From positions 1 to 64,000 of the forward strand of contig CAVQRU010000002.1 of NCBI GenBank assembly GCA_963715285.1: DNA of 64,000 bases, in the 5' to 3' direction. Below the pieces are notes generated by a model. The model saw only the letters and a program-made list of their open reading frames with translations. It searched no databases and was not told where the DNA came from. The stretch comes from Sva-07 sp963715285 (GTDB lineage Bacteria > Actinomycetota > Acidimicrobiia > Acidimicrobiales > Ilumatobacteraceae). Positions 1 to 10,521 of the stretch are shown here, piece after piece. Numbering within the stretch: the first letter of the stretch is position 1; each line of letters begins with the position of its first letter. The position numbers and the translations under genes are program-made.

Positions 1-564
1 GACGGCACCCCAATCAGCGAGACCGAAGGCCGCGGTCATCGTGGCTGAGCGCTACACCATCCCGAAAGCCACCCCGCGCTGCTCGACGCGTCGCCACCGC
101 AACGGGGCGTCAACCGCGAAGGAACGAGCGAGTCAAGAAAGGAGTCGACAAGCGCTCCGAGACACCGCTCGTTCCCACTCCAGCATGACCCGTCGACGAA
201 GATCGGCACAAGGGGTTGACTTCGGTTGACAACTCAACGGACCCGAGTTCATCGCTCACGCCGTCGCGGACTGCGTGCCGCTTCACCGGCTGCGAGTCGG
301 TGTTCATCGACCCCGGCTCACCGTGGCAGAACGCCTGGATCGAGAGCTTCGACGGACCGCCTCCGCGACGAACTCCTCAACGGCCGCCAGTGGGACAGCC
401 TGCTCGAAGCCCGCCGTGATCATCGAAGACTGGCCGATCGACTACAACATCAACCGACCCCACACCGCCCACGGCAACCTCAGCCCCGCCGAGTTCGCCG
501 CCGCCTGGACCATCAACCAACCCCAAGCCGCATAGCGACTGGACCACTCAACGGGTCCCCCTCA
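1..564 (+). pseudogene. Degenerate IS3-type insertion sequence, 3' part with right end
   Basis: Fragments of an IS3-group (rve/DDE) transposase catalytic domain are readable only by changing frame. LNGPEFIAHAVADC lies in frame 2 from about 227, CRFTGC...FIDPGSPWQNAWIESF in frame 3 (275-350), RLRDELLNGRQWDSLLEAR in frame 1 (about 356-415), and VIIEDWPIDYNINRPH...LSPAEFAAAW in frame 2 to the stop near 535. The order of motifs matches an intact transposase C-terminus, so at least three indels have accumulated. Upstream DNA (about 40-110) still hints at the HTH linker (VAERYTIPK) but cannot be read as one frame. The stretch CGGGTCCCCCTCA at 552-564 ends in CA and looks like the right terminal repeat. 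The element cannot make a functional transposase and starts before the window. Confidence 0.8.
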
Positions 565-729
565 CCGAAACCAGTCCCGAAACTGTCACCCACCAACCGG
601 AGCCACGGTGTCCATCATGAACCGGGACCGCACACCCATAGAGGATCTCGGGCTGCGATCAAAGGTTGCAGTAGGACGGTCGATTCCGAATCGGAAGTAC
701 GAGAAAGTTCACCGTGACCAGGTGGTTCG
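565..729. other. Intergenic, no gene seen
   Basis: No ORF with recognisable content. It lies between the IS3 right end and the tRNA-like sequence and carries a short palindrome (CGATTC-C-GAATCG) near 679-691. Nothing else can be supported. Confidence 0.4.
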
Positions 730-771
730 TGGCGGAGGTGGACGGGAATCGAACCCGATTGGCCCGGTCAA
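730..771 (-). other. tRNA 3'-end-like sequence (candidate attachment site)
   Basis: Read on the minus strand, this ends in ...CCACCTCCGCCA and contains GGGTTCGATTCCC, the T-loop consensus flanked by GC pairs. From the T-loop to CCA there are 17 nt, one more than in ordinary tRNAs; this would fit the 8-bp acceptor of a tRNA-Sec, but that identification is weak. No matching acceptor 5' strand, D-arm or convincing anticodon arm is found upstream on the minus strand, so this is not a complete tRNA gene. A tRNA 3' end without its body, next to an IS remnant, is the usual footprint of an integrated element (attL or attR). Chance resemblance is possible. Confidence 0.4.
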
Positions 772-964
772 CGTCAGTCTGAAGTGATGTCGTCGACTCC
801 CATATTCGCTGCATCTGAGGTGCGAACGGACTCGTTACGTGTCGGCAAGTCCAATCTCGTGATCACACGCGTCGTCCCCTCGACAGTCGGAACCCCGGGG
901 TGGGTCGGATCGTGCCCGACCCACCCCTGACGACCCTTGCGGTGCGGGCCTCGGTCTGCCGCCG

Positions 965-3900
965 CTACTTGTTGCCCTTGGTGTGGATGACGATGCTGCC
1001 TTGTGTGATCGCCGTCGTCGGGTCGTCGCTGTCGGCTGCGCCCATCTGGTTGTCGTAGACGAGCCCACCGCTGGGCTCCCAGATCCGCATCCGGAAGCGG
1101 TCGACCTGGCCCTTGCCGATCACGTCGCCGTCGATCACGGTCACCGTGAACCGGTAGCCGTCGTCGCCGTTGACCGAACCGGTCCCCCTGAACTGAGCCC
1201 GTGCCCCCGGAGACGACCAACCACTCGAACTGGTTCGAGTGCAGATTGACGTCACCGGCCTGGAATTGGAACTGGGTGCTTCCCGTCGGGACCGTCGCCC
1301 CCTTCTTGTACTGGGACACGAACCCGAAACGGGCCGGGCCAGCGACGTCAGGGTCTGGCACATAGGCGCCGACGGGCGAGTCGATCCAGCCGCCACCCGT
1401 GACGAACCCACCGCCTGGGTCGTAGATCACGATCAGTGATGTGGCGGTGGCGGAGTCGTCGGCGTCGTCGGTGACCGTCACCTCCACTGTGTACACCCCC
1501 GGCTGTGTGTACGTGTGCGACGAGGAACACGACAGGCCGGTGGCTGCAACACCATCGACGGTCGCGCCGTCGCCCCAGTCGACCGAGCAGATGTGGGTGT
1601 CGGCGATGCCGGGATCGCTGAACTCCGCACCCACCGTGACCGGCTGTTCGGCCACGGAGACCGGATCGGTCGGCGCGTCGACGGCGTCGATGGTCGGTGC
1701 GACGTTGACACCAAAGACCAGACCCTCCGTGGCGGTATCCTGATCAATCTCGGTCGTGACACCATCGACCTCGACGACGACTGGGTCCGTGCCGGCCACG
1801 TACTTGACGGTGAACTCGTCGTCGACGACGCTGCTCACGTAGAACGTGACGTGCCCCGGAATCGTTATCGTCGTCACGACGTCACCGTCTTCGATGGTCA
1901 GCGTCACGGGGAGATCGTTGACGTTCTCGATCGTGATGCTGCCGCAGGTGACGTTGACCTCACCGCCGGCGGACACCCCGAGCACGAAGCCACCGCAGAG
2001 CCGGATGGTGGCCTGTCCCCCGTCGCCACTGACGATGACCTTCACCCCGTCGGGCTCCGGCAGGTCGACGAAGGTCAGCGGGGCGCCGGTGCCGTTGGTG
2101 ATGATCTGGCCGGTGTGGCCGCCGCCGTCGGGGTCACAGAAGGCGCCTTCGACGTCGGGATCACACTCGATGGCGTCGGGGATGCCGTCGCCGTCGGTGT
2201 CAGGTGGGATCGGCGGGTCGAACACGGCCACCTGCGACGATCCGTTCGTCAACAGCAGACGGCCGTCGCCGTTGATGGCGAGCCGGTACGGGGACGGCTG
2301 GGAGTACCGGCCGTTGCTCTTCACCACAGGCATCGGCCGTGACGCCACGAAGTCGCCGTCGACGGTGTAGGTCCGAATCTCCTCGGTGTTGAAGTTGACG
2401 ATGTGAGCCTGGCCGACGTCGTCGAAGGTGATGTCGACGGGCTGCCCGAACCCGGTGAGCGTCAACACGCGCTGGCCGCTAGCAGGGTCGATCTTGTGCA
2501 CCCTGTCGCGGCTGCCTTCGAAGTCGCTGACCCAGACGAAACCGTCGGGGTCGACGCTGACCGCGTAGGGCGCTGTGCCCGTGCCGCCGAGCGTGCTGAG
2601 GTAGGTGCCGGTCGAGGAGAACTTCTGGACCTTGCCGTTGAAGACGTCGGCGACCCACACGTTGCCGGCGGCGTCGACGTCGATGCCCAGCGGGTTGTCA
2701 AACGCGGTGCCCGAGCCGGCTCCGAAGGCGCGGACGAAGTTGCCGTCACGGTCGAACTGTTGGACCCGGTTCCCTCCGACGTCGGTGATGTACGCATCCC
2801 CGGTCGACGGGTGCACTGCCACGACGGACGGGCTGTTGAACAGACCGGGCGCCGTTCCGAAACCTCCGACCTCGAACAGGAAGGTGCCGTCGGCTGCGTA
2901 CTTCGCCACCTTGTTCTTGTTGTTCTCGACGATCCAGACGTCCTGGGTGACCGGATCGACGTCGATCCCGATCCCGGCGACGTCGAACGTCGTCGTCGGG
3001 TCGTAGGTCCAGTACGTGTTGGGGTCGAACACGAGGACCGACGCCCCGCTCGATCCGACGTCGCCCGCGTCGTCGGTGACCCGCACGATGACGGAGTTCA
3101 ACCCGAGACCGCTGTACGTGTAGCTCGACGTGCACTGGCCGGCTGCGACCGTGCCGGGGACCGACACGCCCGATGCCCACGTCACTTCGCAGGTGTGGGT
3201 GTCGTCGACTCCGGGGTCGCTGAAGGTCGCCGTCAACTCGACCAGCTCACCGATTCCTGCGTTCGCTGTCGACAACGACACGGAATCCACCGTGGGAGGG
3301 AGATTCGTCGTGAACGATCGAATCCCGCTGAAGACTCGGGTCTCGCGCGGATCCGGGTACTCGCGGTCCCACGGATCCGACGGCTCGCGGACGATGACCG
3401 GCTGAGTGCCGGAGAGGTACTCGATCGTGAAGTCGTCGTTCACCGGCGTCGAGATGCGAACACTGACGCCGCTCGGGATCTCGATCGACAGCTCCTTCTC
3501 GCCATCGACCTGCACGACGAGTGGTCCGCCCGGACCGACGGTGATCACGATGCTCCCGCAGGCGAGGTCGACCTGGCTGCCAGCGGCGACCTGGAGCGTG
3601 AAGAATCCGCATGCCTTGACCGTGACTTGGCCCGTGGTCCCGCCGGTCACGATCCTGACGCCTTCCGGATCCGGCAGGTCGATCACTCTCACTTGTGCCC
3701 CGGTCCCGTTGGCGAGAATCTCCCCGGCCGTGCCGTTCGCGTCGGCGAACGCCGACGACGGGGTATTGGGATCGCTGTCGACGTCGTCCGTGATCCCGTC
3801 GCCATCGGTGTCCGCGGGAGCGGGAGGATCGAACACCATCAGCGTCGGTGAGCCGTTGGCCAGCAGGAGCCGGCCGGCGGCGTCGACGGCTGCCCGCCGC

Positions 3901-6425
3901 GGGTATGGCTGGAACGAGCCCCCCGACTGGTTGAGCACGGCCGGGGTCGGACGGCTGTCGACGAACGTCCCGGCATCGCGGGTGTAGGTCCGGATTTCTT
4001 TCGAGTTGGAGTCGACGACGTGGACGTTGTCCTCGTCGAAGGTCACGTCGAGCGGTTGGCCGAAACCCGTGATGGTGACGACCCGGGCCTTCGTGTCCGG
4101 GTCGATCTTGTGAACCCGGTCGCGAGTCTCGGTCACCCAGATGTACCCCTCGGGGTCAACCCGCGACGCGGACGGCTCGACGACGGTGCCGAGGTCGCCG
4201 AGGAACGTCCCGGTCGGGCTGTACTTGCGCACGAAATCGCCGAACACGTCGGACACCCACACGTTCCCGTCGGCATCGACGTCGATGCTGGTCGGGTTCT
4301 CGAACGGGGTCGGACCGCCGCCGAAGGTGCGAACGAAGTTGCCGTCATGGTCGAACACCTGCACCCGGTTCCCGCCGACGTCGGTGATGTAGGCATCACC
4401 GTTCGGACCGACAGCGATGTTCGACGCCCCGTTGAACTGGCCGTCGCCCGTGCCGAACCCGCCGACCTCGAACTGCTTGGTCCCGTCGGGCGCGTACTTG
4501 GCGATCGTGTTGAGCTGGCTGTGGATCACCCAGATGTCGCCGGTGTTCGGGTCGATGCCGACACCGCTCGACCCGTCGGCGCCGTCGAGCGCGAACGAGG
4601 CCGACGAGTCAAGCGTCCAGTAGTGCTCGGCTTCGGTCACGAGGAGCGAGCCGCCGCCGTAGCCGACGCCGCCATCACCGTCGATCACCCGCACCGACAC
4701 GGACTTCAACCCGACGGTCGTGTACGTGTATGACGCCGTGCAGGTCGTGGTGTCCACGACACCCGCCTGGGTCACGCCCGACGCCCAGGTCACCTCGCAC
4801 GTGTGGGTCGCAGCCGCGTCGTCGGTGAAGTTCACGGTCACCTCTACCTCGTCGCCGAGCGGCACGTTGATCGCCGAGAAGGACGTCGACTCGACGGTGG
4901 GCGGTGCCGTCGTCGAGATCGTCACCGGGCCGAGGCCTGCGTACACGTACGTGCTGTAGTAGCCGTAGGGATCGTCGGGGTCGCTCACCTCCACGAACGA
5001 GGTACCGGCGGTGACCTCGACCGTGAACTCGCCGTCGACGGGTGTCGAGATCACCACCGTCGTGCCGGCTGGGATCGTCACCAGCTGGTCTCGTTCGCCC
5101 CGGACGAGCACCTCGACCGGACCCTCGTACACGGTGAGCTCGACGCTGCCGCAGGTGAGGTCGAACTCCGACCCCGCCTGGGCGGTCAGTTCGAAACCCG
5201 CGCACACTCGGATCTTCGCCTGTCCCGACGTACCGCCGACGATGACCTTGACACCCTCGGGTGAAGGCAAGTCGACGAACCTCACCGGCTCACCGGTCCC
5301 GTTCGACAGCACCGTCCCGGTGTGGCCGTCACCATCGGGATCGCAGAAGCCTCCATCGACCTCGGGCTCGCACTCGATCGAATCCGGGATCCCGTCGCCG
5401 TCGCTGTCGATGGGGACCGGATCGGCGATCACCGTCACCGTGCCCCCGCTGTAGGTGGGCACGAAGACACGGCTTGTTGAGTCGTCGACGTCCAGCTGGT
5501 AGGGAGTCCCTGAGGGCACCGGCACCTCATCAACCACCGCGTTCGTCTGCGTGTCGACGATGGCGACCCGCGGCGGCCTCGGAGGCGTCGTCGAGTTGTC
5601 AGCGCCTTGGAGCGAGACGTACGCACGGTGCGTGACGTCGTTGACCGCGATCTTGTTCGGCCTCGACCCAGCGGCGAACTGGATGAGATCGACGAGTTCG
5701 AACGACGTGCCATCGAAGACGGACACCGTTCCGTCGTTCTGGTTCGACACGTAGATGCGATCGAGTGACTCGTCCACTGCGACCCATGCCGGGTAGTTGC
5801 CCGTCGGAACGGTGTTGGAGACCGAGTTGGTCGTTCCGTCAATCACGTAGAGCTCGTTGCTGTATCGATCCGTGGCGAGTACCCGGTTCTTGGTCTCGTC
5901 CACTGCAACGCCGAGTGTTGAGTTGCCGGGGAGGGCGATCGTCTCCAGGACCGAGTTGGTGGCCCCGTCGACGACCCATACGTCACCCCCGAACGTATTC
6001 GCAACGTAGAACCGATTCGTGAGGGTGTTCACTGCGGGACCCCAGGGGTTCGCCAGGGGCAGTTCCGTCAGGAGGTTCAGGGAGCTGTCGAGCACCGAGA
6101 TTTGGTTTCCCGAGCCCTGATGCGCAACGTACACGTTGCCGGTCGTCTCGTTGACCTCGACCGTCGTCGGGAACGACGCGATCGTTCTCGAGCCGAGAAA
6201 GGTGAGGTCGTTCGAGTCGTAGACGCGAATCTCCGTCTGAGCTGGATTGGTCACGAAGAGTCGCGAGCGGGCTTCGTCCACTGCAACACCGAACGGTTGC
6301 GTGACCGAGATCGAACCCTCGACGGTCGCCTCTGCCGACACCGGCTCCGGACCGGCCACGATCGCGATGGCAGCGCACATCCCCACGGCGCTGACAGTCG
6401 CCAAAGCCGAACGAAATACCCTCAC
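965..6425 (-). CDS. Large secreted beta-propeller/TSP3/PKD protein with post-COAP-1-type C-terminus; one frameshift
   Basis: The protein starts with a clear Sec signal peptide (about 1-33, ending VSA-EA). A YVTN-type propeller (about 35-335) follows. Then come three similar blocks, each with a calcium-binding TSP3-like DxDxDGxxD linker (near 338, 880 and 1407), a domain around NGTG...VDLPxPxGVK, and a PKD-like domain (near 555, 1090 and 1610). Two NHL propellers (near 620-870 and 1140-1390) separate the blocks. The C-terminus FVTGGGWIDSP...KKGATVPTG matches the post-COAP-1 domain. The annotated frame loses this fold after VVSGG (near 1208) and runs on to 774. The next frame supplies ARAQFRGTGS...VYDNQMGAAD...SIVIHTKGNK and stops at 965. 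One extra C in the C5 run at 1204-1208 explains this; without it the protein is about 1,819 aa. Its role is probably extracellular or cell-surface; substrate unknown. Confidence 0.8.
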
Positions 6426-6490
6426 AACCCACCCCCAAGTGTCGGATTCAGAACCTCACCAGCAATAGCCGATCCCGATAACGGCGTCGT
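6426..6490. other. Short intergenic, upstream of the large secreted protein
   Basis: The leader of the minus-strand secreted-protein gene. A purine-poor stretch precedes the start codon and no strong Shine-Dalgarno was seen. No other feature. Confidence 0.3.
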
Positions 6491-6653
6491 AACGAGTCCG
6501 ACGACGAGTGGGCCTGGCTGACCCAGACCACCGGATCGAGCACGTCCGGCCTCATCCGCGGGCTGGTCCGTGCGCACCTGGCCGAAGAGGGCGTCGTTCC
6601 GCCCGTGCCCGCGGACGCGAGCCCCTGGCTCCGACGGTCGAGGAGGTGGAGAG
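6491..6653 (+). pseudogene. Ribbon-helix-helix antitoxin-like remnant
   Basis: The frame from 6491 reads ESDDEWAWLTQTTGSS followed by TSGLIRGLVRAHLAEEGV, which has the spacing of a ribbon-helix-helix DNA-binding segment (strand, then two amphipathic helices) as in Arc/CopG-type antitoxins. The frame has a TAA just upstream (near 6478) and no start codon, so the 5' part is lost. No recognisable toxin follows. An ATG at 6654 with a GGAGAG sequence before it opens a frame (MTGGQFVPDAEYPDNVVPL...) that I cannot assign. Inference: leftover of a small regulatory or toxin-antitoxin gene in a decaying region. Confidence 0.4.
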
Positions 6654-7255
6654 ATGACCGGAGGTCAGTTCGTCCCCGACGCGGAGTATCCGGACAACGT
6701 CGTTCCGCTCCCAGGACCCACGGGATCGTCGCCGAAGAGCGTCGCAAGCGAACTCGTGGCGCTCGCCAGATACACCTGGCGGTTCACGACGGGGACTCGT
6801 CCGGAGGGCGCGTTCGCATCGGTCCGGGAACGGTCGAGGTGCTCGACCAGTCTCCAGTGCTGTTCCGGCGCACCGAACTCACGTCCGCGATGCCCGTCCC
6901 CGTGTTCGGCACCGCCTCTCCGGGCGATCTCGGCCGACTGGGTGTTGTCCGGGCAGGTGATGCTGATGGAGACAGTCTCTTGATCAACGCTCGCCGATTC
7001 GCGCCAGAGGCTCAACGCCGGCAAGGCGGCGCTCGCTCGCCCAACGTCGGTTCTTCAAGCGACGGAGATCCCGAATGGATCGTTCGATCCGGCCGGTTGA
7101 GATCGTTGTCTGGAATGACAACTGGAGCGAGGCAGGGCGACGACTCCTCGATTGTCGTTGAGGAGGCGCATTGAGAGACAGTTCGACTCGGCTATCAACC
7201 GAGTTGCCTCGTTCCGCTCGTACAAGTGCTGTTGAGCGCTCAGTCCGCGCCTTCC
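6654..7255. other. No supported gene; unassigned ORF-like sequence
   Basis: About 600 nt with overlapping ORFs in several frames on both strands, none with recognisable domains. The plus-strand frame from 6654 starts with a plausible ribosome binding site but soon becomes low-complexity. This looks like decayed coding sequence. Confidence 0.35.
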
Positions 7256-8618
7256 CTACTGGGTGGCGAAGTACGAGTAGTCATCATCCAATAGCGCCGA
7301 GGTGTAGAGCGTGATCGTTCCAGCGTCGTCGATGGGGGCAACCAGACAGAGTGTCCCGACCACGGAACCTCCGGCGAGGATGTCGGCGTACCGGTCGACT
7401 TCCGCCGGGACCACTCCGCAGCCCTCGTCCAGGACAACGATGCTATCGCCCACACCCTTGTCCGTGATCTCGAACGCGTTTGCGCTGCTGTCGCCTGCGT
7501 ACTCGAAGTTCACGGGCACGCCGATAACGCGGTAACCGTCGGGTGGCGGATCGTTGAACCGGTTCTCGGCCAGGACTGCATCAGTGATGTCCTGCGCGGG
7601 GGCTGTCACGGTGAACGTCCAGCCCTCGCCGACCTCGCTCGGGACACCAACCTGGATCGCTGATCGCCGGTAGTCGGTCGCTGCGCCTCCTGGCTGGGGG
7701 CCTCGAAGCGGCGGCATCGGTTCAACACTTGCGGGTGTCGCCGACGCATCGAGGAAGACCTCTCGGCCGCCGAATCCGGTTGTGCCGTACAATTGCAGGA
7801 CGCCGCTGTCTGCTGCTGTCGTGACGAAGCAGAGGTTGCCGGCAACCACTCCGCCTGCGAAGACATCGCGGTACCGGTTCAGTTCGTTCGGAATCACCCC
7901 GCAGTCGGTATCAAGCTCAGTGTTGGCCGAGGCCACACCGGCAATCGTGGTCATGAATCCCGAGGTCGGATCATCGAGCCCGTAGTAGCCGAGCGACACG
8001 GCGACGAGAGTGAACCAGCTTCCATCCGATGGAGGGTCGTTGAACTGAATCTCTGCCAGAACCGCTGCGGTGCCGTCCTCGGTCACGCTCAGCACTTGGA
8101 GTCGCCATCCGTCGCCGATGTCGGCGATCGCTCCGGCGGGCACCGGAGATGTGCGATCGCCTCGAATGCCGGCAGGGGCGCCGTCGACGGCGTCAGACGG
8201 GGGTGGCGGTTCGGTTGTGGTTGGCGGCTCGGTGACTTCGGGCTCTTCGGCGGCGACGGTGTTCTCGGTGGCGGCTGGTGTCTTCGGTCGATGCAGAGTC
8301 CTCGAGGCAGTCGATCAGACCGTCAACCCAGTCCTGCAGTTCGGAGCTGAACTCCTCGGTGTCCGAGGCGTCAATGTTGTCGATGAGGAACCGCGCGTCG
8401 CCGTCGGACAGTTCGTCGGTCTTATCCCGAACGCACTGCTCGTCGAACCCGACACCCACAGCCTGTCCCACGAGCAGATTGGCCAGCTCCGATTGCGTCG
8501 AACCAGCGTCGCCATCACCGCCGTCCCCGTCGCCATCACCGCCGTCCCCGTCACCGTCACTGCCACAACCCCAGAGCGCCATCGACGCGCTCATGATGAT
8601 CACAATCGCCTTGTTCAT
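7256..8618 (-). pseudogene. Lipoprotein with two DUF4352-like beta domains, split by a frameshift
   Basis: The 5' part (8618 to about 8275) begins MNKAIVIIMSASMALWGCGS, a lipoprotein signal with Cys in a lipobox, then a Gly/Asp-rich linker and a helical segment (ELANLLVGQAVGVGFDEQC). The start at 8618 is chosen for the AGGGCGGGC ribosome binding site. The 3' part (about 8275-7256), one base out of frame, continues with a Thr/Pro-rich linker (TENTVAAEEPEVTEPPTTTE) and two tandem beta-rich repeats sharing VLAEIQFNDPPSDG / VLAENRFNDPPPDG and CGVxPxExxRYxDxxAGG. The total fits one protein of about 453 aa with one extra base between 8270 and 8282. The repeats resemble telokin-like DUF4352 lipoproteins of actinobacteria. 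Function unknown; probably membrane-anchored outside the cell. It could be a sequencing error rather than a true pseudogene. Confidence 0.65.
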
Positions 8619-8630
8619 GCCCGCCCTCAC

Positions 8631-8951
8631 TCTCGACCGGTGGTGTTGACATCAGGGTTGTCCATTCATGCGCATCGGCAGAGAGCCGATGGTCCTTCCG
8701 CTGGTTGCGGGGCCAGGCTGGCGCGCTGGACCGGTCAGCCCAGTCAACACCCCAATGGGTATACGCTTGGCATACTCTCGGAGTGGTCGCGAAACCTCCG
8801 GCACTCAGAAGGCCGCCTCGACCATCATCGACGACCTCTTCGAGGATCACGGAGTGCTCGCTGGGCTCTCAGGTGCTGAAGAATCGAGATCGATTTCGAC
8901 GGAGGCCAAGGACTCTGGTTCGTCTGCTCAACGATCCGGGAGAGTTGAACC
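8631..8951. other. Intergenic, no gene supported
   Basis: It contains a 103-codon open frame (8668-8979) without recognisable domains. A ribosome-binding-like GGGAGAG lies at its end, just before the next small gene. Nothing else can be supported. Confidence 0.3.
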
Positions 8952-9131
8952 GTGCCTCCGTTGCTCGTGCTGGCCGTAGTCGCCGTGGGTGTAGCGCTTA
9001 CGATGAGGTGCAGCCGCAGTGGTTCGGAACGAGACGGTCGGTTCGTTGCGACTGCCGCTGGAGTATGGTTGGCATTGATCGCGTTGGCCCTGGTCGTGGG
9101 CACCGTTGCGACATTGATCTTCGGTCGGTGA
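8952..9131 (+). CDS. Small two-helix membrane protein (59 aa)
   Basis: GTG start, preceded by GGGAGAG about 8 nt upstream and by an in-frame TGA, so the start is well bounded. The product begins MPPLLVLAVVAVGVALT (first transmembrane helix), then a short charged loop (RCSRSGSERDGR), then GVWLALIALALVVGTVATLIF (second helix), ending FGR. The hairpin topology with a positively charged loop is typical of small inner-membrane proteins. No family is recognised and neighbours give no clue. It is too short for usual ORF cut-offs and has no homologue I can name; a chance ORF is possible, but the hydrophobic pattern and ribosome binding site argue for a real gene. Confidence 0.55.
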   Translation: MPPLLVLAVVAVGVALTMRCSRSGSERDGRFVATAAGVWLALIALALVVGTVATLIFGR

Positions 9132-9804
9132 TGGTGTGGACCTGTCGTTCACTGCAAGAGAGGGTGTCCACCCCGACCATCTCTTCCGGGTCTGCCGATT
9201 CCAGGCTGCCGATCGGCATACGATCGAAGGCACCATGGCCACCACCACCGGCCCCGCCCGTGCCCGCTTCCAGGCCCTCGGCCTCCACGTCATTGATGGC
9301 GCCCGCCGCCGGTCAACAGCCGGTCCTGAGGCCCGCAGCGTCGTCCCGGCCCGCAAGGTCCGGGTGCACCAGCCGACGAAGCCGGTCTGACACCGGTGCC
9401 GACAACGGGTCGGCCCTCCGCACTTCGAGGCGCTCGACGGCGCGCACCGTCTGGTCAGCCCGGTCGACTCGGGTCGCGGTGACCGCGCTCGATGGTTTCG
9501 GCGTACACGTCCCGAGATCGAGCGCTGGGAGCCGACCGGACTCCATCAACGATGCTCCAGCCACGCAGCTCGGCTCGACGTCGAGGCGGAAGGTGTCGGT
9601 CATGCAGTGTCACAGGTGCAACTCCCAACGAGGCCACCACTCGCCTCCGTCGAGGACATCGACCACTCGATGCCACATGCCGCGGGAAACCGCTTTGAAC
9701 GCGTCCCGCTTGGGAGGTCAGAACGGTCCAGGGAAGTCGCCGAAACCTTCATCACCATGCGATGGCGGGTGAGCGGCCGGGGGAACGACGTCGCGCTCCG
9801 CGGC
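9132..9804. other. No supported gene
   Basis: About 670 nt between the small membrane protein and the methyltransferase. ORFs exist on both strands (for example minus 9313-9603, beginning MTDTFRLDVEPSCVAG) but none shows a domain or a convincing ribosome binding site. It looks like decayed accessory DNA. Confidence 0.35.
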
Positions 9805-10521
9805 TCAGCGCGCCACGTCGGTGTCCGGCGCGAGGGTTGCGCTCACCATGATCGTCCAACCGAATCCGAGCCGTTCGAGCAACCGACTCGCGTGGAGGAC
9901 CCGACCCGCCTTGGCGACCAGCCGCATCGGCCCGTGATCGGACATCGGGCTGACGACGTACATCTCGTCCACGTTCAACCCCGCAGCACGCATCAGATCA
10001 CGAAGCTCGGGGCGACCAACCAAGCGATAGAACCGAGCGCGTCCGGCTGGCGCAAGCCTGTTGAAGCGCTGTAGGACCGGGCGGTTCTCGGTGGTCAACA
10101 TGAGTCGGCCGCCAGGCGTCAGCAGCGAGCGGATTCGCTCGAGGAACCGGTGCTGGTCAGCGACGTAGCTCAACACCTCCATGCACACGATGACGTCGAA
10201 ATTCGAACCTACGTCGACGGTCATGAAGTCGTCGGCAACGAAGGTCACGTCGGGGGCACGCACCTGAGCGTGTCCGATCACCTCGTCGGCGAGGTCTACA
10301 GCAGTCACTTCGCCGTATGGCAGGAGCCGTTCGCTCATCCACCCCGAGCCGCAGCCGACATCGAGAATCCGCAGACCCGATTCACCAGCCAGCCAGCCTG
10401 TGACGATCTCGGCCTGACGCAGCGACACGAAGCCCTGCGCCTCCTCGCGGTGCTCGACGTTCCACTGGTTCCAGAATTCTCGTTCTTCGGCGTCCTGGCT
10501 CACCGGGTGCGTTTCCTCCAT
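9805..10521 (-). CDS. Class I SAM-dependent methyltransferase
   Basis: A 238-aa protein with a Rossmann-type methyltransferase core. Motif I LDVGCGSG is at 53-60, the acidic residue after strand 2 is in AVDLAD, and motif II/III are in FDVIVCMEVLSYV and LLTPGGRLMLTT. The organisation matches UbiG/Methyltransf_11 enzymes that methylate small molecules; the acceptor cannot be predicted. The N-terminus EEREFWNQWNVEHRE is common in sugar- or lipid-linked methyltransferases. The gene stands alone between poorly coding regions, with no operon partner to suggest a pathway. Confidence 0.85.
   Translation of the reverse strand: MEETHPVSQDAEEREFWNQWNVEHREEAQGFVSLRQAEIVTGWLAGESGLRILDVGCGSGWMSERLLPYGEVTAVDLADEVIGHAQVRAPDVTFVADDFMTVDVGSNFDVIVCMEVLSYVADQHRFLERIRSLLTPGGRLMLTTENRPVLQRFNRLAPAGRARFYRLVGRPELRDLMRAAGLNVDEMYVVSPMSDHGPMRLVAKAGRVLHASRLLERLGFGWTIMVSATLAPDTDVAR

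Noticed and set aside
227..535. Programmed frameshift as in active IS3 elements
   Set aside because: IS3 elements use one -1 frameshift between orfA and orfB. Here several shifts interrupt the catalytic domain itself, so this is decay.
8705..9772. A 355-codon plus-strand ORF
   Set aside because: Low-complexity Arg/Ser/Pro composition, no motif, and it overlaps the better supported 59-aa membrane protein in another frame.
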